Shown in pieces: positions 60,964-64,000 of a stretch of DNA of 64,000 bases. A program made the position numbers and the translations under genes. Below the pieces are notes generated by a model. That model did not search any database. It saw nothing but the letters and a program-made list of their open reading frames with translations, and was not told where the DNA came from. Within the stretch, counting starts at the first letter, position 1. The number at the start of each line of letters is the position of its first letter. Source of the DNA: Caulobacterales bacterium (GTDB taxonomy: Bacteria; Pseudomonadota; Alphaproteobacteria; Caulobacterales; Caulobacteraceae); the NCBI GenBank assembly GCA_016183935.1, contig JACPDR010000016.1, positions 43,583 through 107,582 of the forward strand, in the 5' to 3' direction.

Positions 60964-62295
60964 ATGACCCAGAATTACGACCTGATCGTCCGTGGCGGCG
61001 AGGTGGCGAACCACGCCGGGCGCGGCACGGCCGATGTCGGCGTGATCGACGGCAGGATCGCCTTTATCGGCGACCTGTCGCAGGCCGGCGCCGGCGAGAT
61101 CGTCGACGCGGCGGGGCTGACGGTGCTGCCGGGCGTCATCGACACCCAGGTGCATTTCCGCGAGCCGGGGCTGGAGTGGAAGGAAGATCTGGAGACCGGC
61201 AGCCGCTCGGCGGCGCTGGGCGGGGTCACCGCCGTGTTCGAGATGCCGAATACCGAGCCGGCGACCACGGACCCCGAGGCGCTGGCCGACAAGCTGGCCC
61301 GGGCGCGGGACCGGATGTGGACCGACCACGCCTTCTACATCGGCGGCACGCACGAGAACGCGCGCTTCCTCGGCGAGCTTGAGCGGCTGCCGGGGTGCTG
61401 CGGGGTCAAGGTGTTCATGGGGGCCTCGACCGGCACCCTGCTGGTCGCCGACGACGACGGGGTGCGCGAGGTGCTGAGCCATGTGAAGCGGCGCGCGACC
61501 TTCCATTCCGAGGACGAGTACCGTCTGGCCGATCGGCGGCCTCTGGCCCGGACGGGCGACTGGACCAGCCACCCCGAGGTGCGCGACCCCGAAAGCGCCA
61601 TCATGAGCACGCGGCGGCTGGTGGGGCTGGCGCGGGAGACGGGCGCGCGCATCCATGTGCTGCACGTGACCACGGCGGAGGAGGTCGAGTTCCTGGCGCA
61701 CCACAAGGATGTGGCGACGATGGAGCTGACGCCGCAGCACCTGACGCTGGACGGCGACGAGGCCTATGAGCGGCTCAAGGGGCTGGCGCAGATGAATCCG
61801 CCGATCCGCAACAACTACCACATCGCCGGCCTGTGGCGGGGCATCGAGCAGGGGGTGGCGGACGTGCTGGGCTCGGACCACGCGCCGCATACGCTGGAAG
61901 AGAAGGCCCGTCCCTATCCGGCTTCGCCGTCGGGCATGCCCGGGGTGCAGACCCTGGTGCCGGTGATGCTGACCCATGTGGCCAACGGGCGGCTGAGCCT
62001 CGACCGCTTCATCGACCTGACCTCGCACGGGGCCAACCGGGTGTTCGGCATCGCCGGCAAGGGGCGGATGGCCGAGGGCTATGACGCCGACCTGACGCTG
62101 GTCGACCTGAAGGCGAAGCGGGTCATCCGGCACGAGGACATGGCCACCCGGGCGGGCTGGACCCCGTTCGACGGCTTCGAGGCGACCGGCTGGCCGATGG
62201 CCACGATCGTGCGCGGCCGGGTGGTGATGCGCGACGGCGACCTGATCGGCGCGGCTCATGGACGACCGGTGCGGTTCCAGGAAACGCTGGCCTGA
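60964..62295 (+). CDS. pyrC: dihydroorotase-like amidohydrolase
   Basis: 443 residues. Pyrimidine-synthesis enzyme closing carbamoyl aspartate to dihydroorotate. Metal and substrate residues: GVIDTQVHFREPGLEWKEDL, carbamylated Lys in GVKVFMGASTG, His in FHSEDEYR and VLHVTTAEEV, catalytic Asp in GSDHAPHTLEEK, and barrel-closing Asp in YDADLTLVDL. The first HxH is QxH (T-Q-V-H), losing one usual metal ligand; the same sequence occurs in an alphaproteobacterial dihydroorotase subfamily as I recall it. A paralogous or partly inactive form is possible. No aspartate carbamoyltransferase is adjacent. Confidence 0.85.
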   Translation: MTQNYDLIVRGGEVANHAGRGTADVGVIDGRIAFIGDLSQAGAGEIVDAAGLTVLPGVIDTQVHFREPGLEWKEDLETGSRSAALGGVTAVFEMPNTEPATTDPEALADKLARARDRMWTDHAFYIGGTHENARFLGELERLPGCCGVKVFMGASTGTLLVADDDGVREVLSHVKRRATFHSEDEYRLADRRPLARTGDWTSHPEVRDPESAIMSTRRLVGLARETGARIHVLHVTTAEEVEFLAHHKDVATMELTPQHLTLDGDEAYERLKGLAQMNPPIRNNYHIAGLWRGIEQGVADVLGSDHAPHTLEEKARPYPASPSGMPGVQTLVPVMLTHVANGRLSLDRFIDLTSHGANRVFGIAGKGRMAEGYDADLTLVDLKAKRVIRHEDMATRAGWTPFDGFEATGWPMATIVRGRVVMRDGDLIGAAHGRPVRFQETLA

Positions 62296-62305
62296 CGCCA
62301 CGGGG

Positions 62306-62971
62306 TCAGAAGGGCTGGCGGTCGGGGTCGGCGCGCCATACGCGCCAGCTCTCCACGACCGACCAGACCAGGGCGACGACGAGAGCCACGCCGAGCGCGG
62401 TCAGGCCCGCCGGCTGGGGCGCGACGGCCGAGGCGGCGAGGCCGAACAGGCCGAGCATGAACAGCAGCCGGCCGGCCAGGCGATTGCTGCGGTCCCAGGC
62501 GAGGCGGCTCTTGTATGTCCATGGCGTGCGCAGGCCGACAAAAGGATTGGGTCCCACGCGGCCGAGCAGGGCCCCGGCGGCGAGCAGGATCAGGCTGAAG
62601 CCGGCCATCGGCAGGCCGCCGGCGATGGAGACGACCCCGCCGAGGCTTGCGCCGCCGGCGAACAGGGCGACCCCGAGCAGGACGATCAACGACACCAGCT
62701 GGGCCATCCTCAACGCGCGGCGGCGGGCGGGGTCGTCGGTCCGGCCCGCCGCCAGTCCGTTGCCGCCGGCGACGACGACGATAAGCACGCCGAGGGCGGC
62801 GATCAGTCCGCCGACCTCGCCGCGGCCGCCCCAGCGGTCGACCTCGCCATCGAGGCCGTAGTGGACCGGCATCAGTTCGAGCGGGCCCGCCAGGATGACG
62901 CCGATCCCGGCGGCGGCGACGATCAGGCCGATGACCAGGGTGGCGACGTCGGCGGCGGACAGGCGGGTCAT
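62306..62971 (-). CDS. sdpI: SdpI family membrane protein
   Basis: 221 residues with about six helices and the SdpI pattern (LELMPVHYGLDGEVDRWGGR, GRVGPNPFVGLRTPWTYKSR, WDRSNRLAGRLLFMLGLFGL). SdpI in Bacillus gives immunity to the SdpC toxin and acts as a sensor that sequesters SdpR; in proteobacteria the system lacks the toxin. Its start overlaps the sdpR-like stop (ATGA) and the two form one operon. Confidence 0.85.
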   Translation of the reverse strand: MTRLSAADVATLVIGLIVAAAGIGVILAGPLELMPVHYGLDGEVDRWGGRGEVGGLIAALGVLIVVVAGGNGLAAGRTDDPARRRALRMAQLVSLIVLLGVALFAGGASLGGVVSIAGGLPMAGFSLILLAAGALLGRVGPNPFVGLRTPWTYKSRLAWDRSNRLAGRLLFMLGLFGLAASAVAPQPAGLTALGVALVVALVWSVVESWRVWRADPDRQPF

Positions 62972-63270
62972 GGACGGGTCTCCTCTGTGGGGTCGGTCTC
63001 TGGATCGGGGGCGCGGGCGCCGGTCATGGCGAGCAGGAAGGCGAGGGCCTCCTCGACCGCCGAGATTTCCAGCCGGTAGCGGATCGAGGCCCCGTCGCGC
63101 TCGGGCGAGACCAGGCCGGCGTCCTTCAGCGCGTTAAGGTGGCCGGTAATGGTCGGCCAGCTCATGTCGAAGGCGGCGGCGATGTCGCCGGACGCCATCG
63201 GGCCCTTGCGCAGCATCTCGATGATGCGGCGGCGGACCGGGTGCGACAGGGCCTTGAACAGGGCGTTCAT
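62968..63270 (-). CDS. sdpR: ArsR/SdpR-type transcriptional repressor
   Basis: 100 residues from ATG 63270. A winged HTH with LSHPVRRRIIEMLRKGPMAS, DMSWPTITGHLNALKDAGLV and RDGASIRYRLE, plus a short acidic tail. SdpR represses the sdpRI operon until SdpI is engaged. The likely operator lies 9-33 nt upstream (see 63279-63303). No cysteine metal site is present, consistent with SdpR rather than ArsR. Confidence 0.88.
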   Translation of the reverse strand: MNALFKALSHPVRRRIIEMLRKGPMASGDIAAAFDMSWPTITGHLNALKDAGLVSPERDGASIRYRLEISAVEEALAFLLAMTGARAPDPETDPTEETRP

Positions 63271-63278
63271 AGGGAAAA

Positions 63279-63303
63279 GACTAATTAGGAAAAAGGCTAA
63301 TAG
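63279..63303. promoter_or_regulatory. AT-rich CTAATTAG/CTAATAG repeat, candidate SdpR operator
   Basis: GACTAATTAG (63279-63288) and GCTAATAG (63296-63303) are repeated 16 bp apart just upstream of the sdpR-like start, in an otherwise GC-rich region. The palindromic core CTAATTAG fits an ArsR-family dimer site. Weak -35 (TTGCTA) and -10 (TAGTCT) hexamers for the minus strand overlap it. Confidence 0.4.
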
Positions 63304-63360
63304 CAAGGGTCGATAGCGAACGGATCATTTCACCCGGGTGCTATTGAAAAATTACAGTCC

Positions 63361-63387
63361 GATGCGTCCGAAGCGTCCAATGCGTCT
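63361..63387. repeat. three tandem 9-bp repeats
   Basis: GATGCGTCC, GAAGCGTCC and AATGCGTCT follow each other without gaps (63361-63387), consensus RAWGCGTCY. They lie in the non-coding stretch between sdpR and erpA. Iteron-like binding sites or a slippage product are both possible. Confidence 0.45.
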
Positions 63388-63590
63388 AGGTCCTTTGGCG
63401 GGCCGGGGCGAGATTTGATTGTCAAAGACCCGGCGACACGCCGCTTCAGCGAGACGACGGCCGATTATAGAGGCTGTCCGCCCTGCGGCGCGTTCAGGAC
63501 GCCGGCGCTGGAGCGATGTGAAGGGGAAACAGCGGGTTGGCTGTCGAAAGCTTGATGGCTGGCGGCGGATTTGCAGCGCAGCAATCCGTT

Positions 63591-63717
63591 GTCTCCTCCC
63601 TGTTCGCGAGCGATCGGGAGGTGGCGCGGCGCGCCTTCGCGCCGTGACGGAGGGCAGGCGGCAGAGCGCCCGGAAAGGCGACCTTCCACCCCTTCGGGGT
63701 CGCGACAGGGAGGAGAC
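63591..63717. repeat. REP/MITE-like intergenic element with terminal inverted repeats
   Basis: GTCTCCTCCCTGT (63591-63603) and ACAGGGAGGAGAC (63705-63717) are perfect 13-bp inverted ends, extended by near-matching CGCG. Inside are smaller hairpins, e.g. GGCGCG with CGCGCC and ACCCC-TTC-GGGGT (63688-63700). Text such as GATCGGGAGGTGGCGCGG and GTGACGGAGGGCAGGCGG resembles dispersed intergenic repeats of Caulobacteraceae. It encodes nothing and lies 5 nt from the erpA stop, so it may stabilise that mRNA or act as a terminator. Confidence 0.6.
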
Positions 63718-63722
63718 GGGGC

Positions 63723-64000
63723 CTAGATCGAAAAACTCACCCCGCAGCCGCAACTGGACGCCGCGTTCGGGTTGCGGACCACGAACTGGGCGCCGGCGAG
63801 GTCGTCGACGAAGGCGATCTCGGAGCCCTTGAGGAAGGGCAGGGAGATCGGGTCGACGGGGGCGGCCTGGCCGTCGGCTTCGATGCGCAGGTCGTCGGGC
63901 TCGGCCGCTTCGACCAGTTCGAACCGGTACTGGAAGCCGGAGCAGCCGCCGCCGTCGACAGCGACGCGCAGCAGGACCGGATGGCCCTCGTCGGCGGTCA
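63723..64000 (-). CDS. erpA: iron-sulfur cluster insertion protein (ErpA/IscA family), C-terminal part
   Basis: The last 92 codons are inside the window (the start is beyond 64000). They read ...GHPVLLRVAVDGGGCSGFQY, then DPISLPFLKGSEIAFVDDLA and end NPNAASSCGCGVSFSI. The three Cys (GGGCSG and SCGCG) are the A-type carrier ligands. ErpA delivers Fe-S clusters to apo-proteins. It fits with ygfZ a few kilobases away as an Fe-S biogenesis function, though not in one operon. Confidence 0.9.
   Translation of the reverse strand, partial: TADEGHPVLLRVAVDGGGCSGFQYRFELVEAAEPDDLRIEADGQAAPVDPISLPFLKGSEIAFVDDLAGAQFVVRNPNAASSCGCGVSFSI

Larger units (their letters stand above)
63271..63722. other. 452-bp non-coding interval between sdpR and erpA
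   Basis: No convincing gene is visible: open frames across it show repeat-derived, Arg-rich sequence without ribosome-binding sites. It holds the sdpR operator (63279-63303), three tandem 9-mers (63361-63387) and a REP/MITE-like element (63591-63717). The rest, 63388-63590, shows no structure I can identify. Confidence 0.6.

Noticed and set aside
59125..62301. A continuous minus-strand frame of over 1000 codons
   Set aside because: Only its last 263 codons (YgfZ) carry family motifs; the rest is the antisense of a clear GT9 gene and pyrC. Long antisense frames are expected in very GC-rich genes.
63352..63832. Open frames on both strands between sdpR and erpA
   Set aside because: They run through the tandem repeat and REP element, Arg-rich and motif-free; treated as non-coding.

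Overview
The window is a GC-rich chromosomal segment with dense, mostly short-spaced genes on both strands. Gene content points to an alphaproteobacterium of the Caulobacteraceae, most like Brevundimonas: a TipF-type degenerate EAL flagellar regulator, a TTAA-N7-TTAA (CtrA-like) site, DUF2093, DUF4170 and DUF3297 proteins, a cyanide-insensitive-type cytochrome bd, and REP-like intergenic repeats typical of that group. This assignment is inference from gene content, not a database result. I see no prophage, insertion sequence, CRISPR array or rRNA operon. It reads as ordinary core chromosome with some lineage-specific insertions.

Layout. 0-1.2 kb: iron storage (start of bfr, and bfd) and thiE. 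1.3-6.5 kb: a membrane sensor kinase, then cydAB followed by a tiny DUF2474-like gene that lacks an ATG/GTG/TTG start, and a proline-rich secreted protein. 6.5-9.9 kb: YkgJ and VOC proteins, an ABC-2 exporter, and a divergent DUF2975/HTH pair sharing a regulatory region with tandem 18-bp repeats. 9.9-13.7 kb: secreted DUF6702 protein, M1 peptidase, two small lipoproteins. 13.8-17.6 kb: an arginine-rich microprotein, tipF, an SDR plus acyltransferase pair, a response regulator. 17.7-21.7 kb: M23 peptidase/DUF2093, xseA, serine hydrolase. 22-30.5 kb: two exported amidohydrolases, a DUF6289 peptide, a GlxA regulator divergent from a membrane-anchored DJ-1/PfpI protein, purD, an L,D-transpeptidase. 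30.6-40 kb: the envelope block, read right to left as pmbA, a frameshifted cysQ-like gene, DUF4170, MsbA-like ABC, DUF374 acyltransferase, waaA, lpxK, with a tyrosine phosphatase and small membrane proteins interspersed. 40-50.4 kb: MAPEG and M14 peptidase, NIPSNAP plus an uncharacterised heme/lipocalin-like protein opposite a WYL regulator, ubiD, Pr6Pr/HTH, aldo-keto reductase, hydrolase, DUF3297, META-like lipoprotein. 50.6-59 kb: M28 peptidase, tRNA-Leu, alkB, pyk, an orphan adenine methyltransferase, rnhB-tag, and an ECF41 sigma factor with its carboxymuconolactone-decarboxylase partner behind a near-ideal ECF41 promoter. 59-64 kb: ygfZ, GT9, dihydroorotase, sdpRI, a 450-bp non-coding stretch with repeats, and the end of erpA.

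How genes work together. The clearest functional units are: heme-copper-independent respiration (cydA-cydB-DUF2474), Kdo2-lipid A assembly (ABC/acyltransferase/waaA/lpxK), the ECF41-CMD autoregulated pair, the SdpR-SdpI pair, and DNA repair genes (alkB, tag, rnhB, xseA) scattered through the segment. Translational coupling by ATGA, GTGA or TGATG overlaps is very common and was used to choose starts. No overtly new defence or mobile system was found. The best leads are regulatory (ECF41 promoter, tandem CtrA-like repeats, paired palindromes before the WYL regulator), the hidden cytochrome bd small subunit, and the broken cysQ-like gene in the envelope operon.
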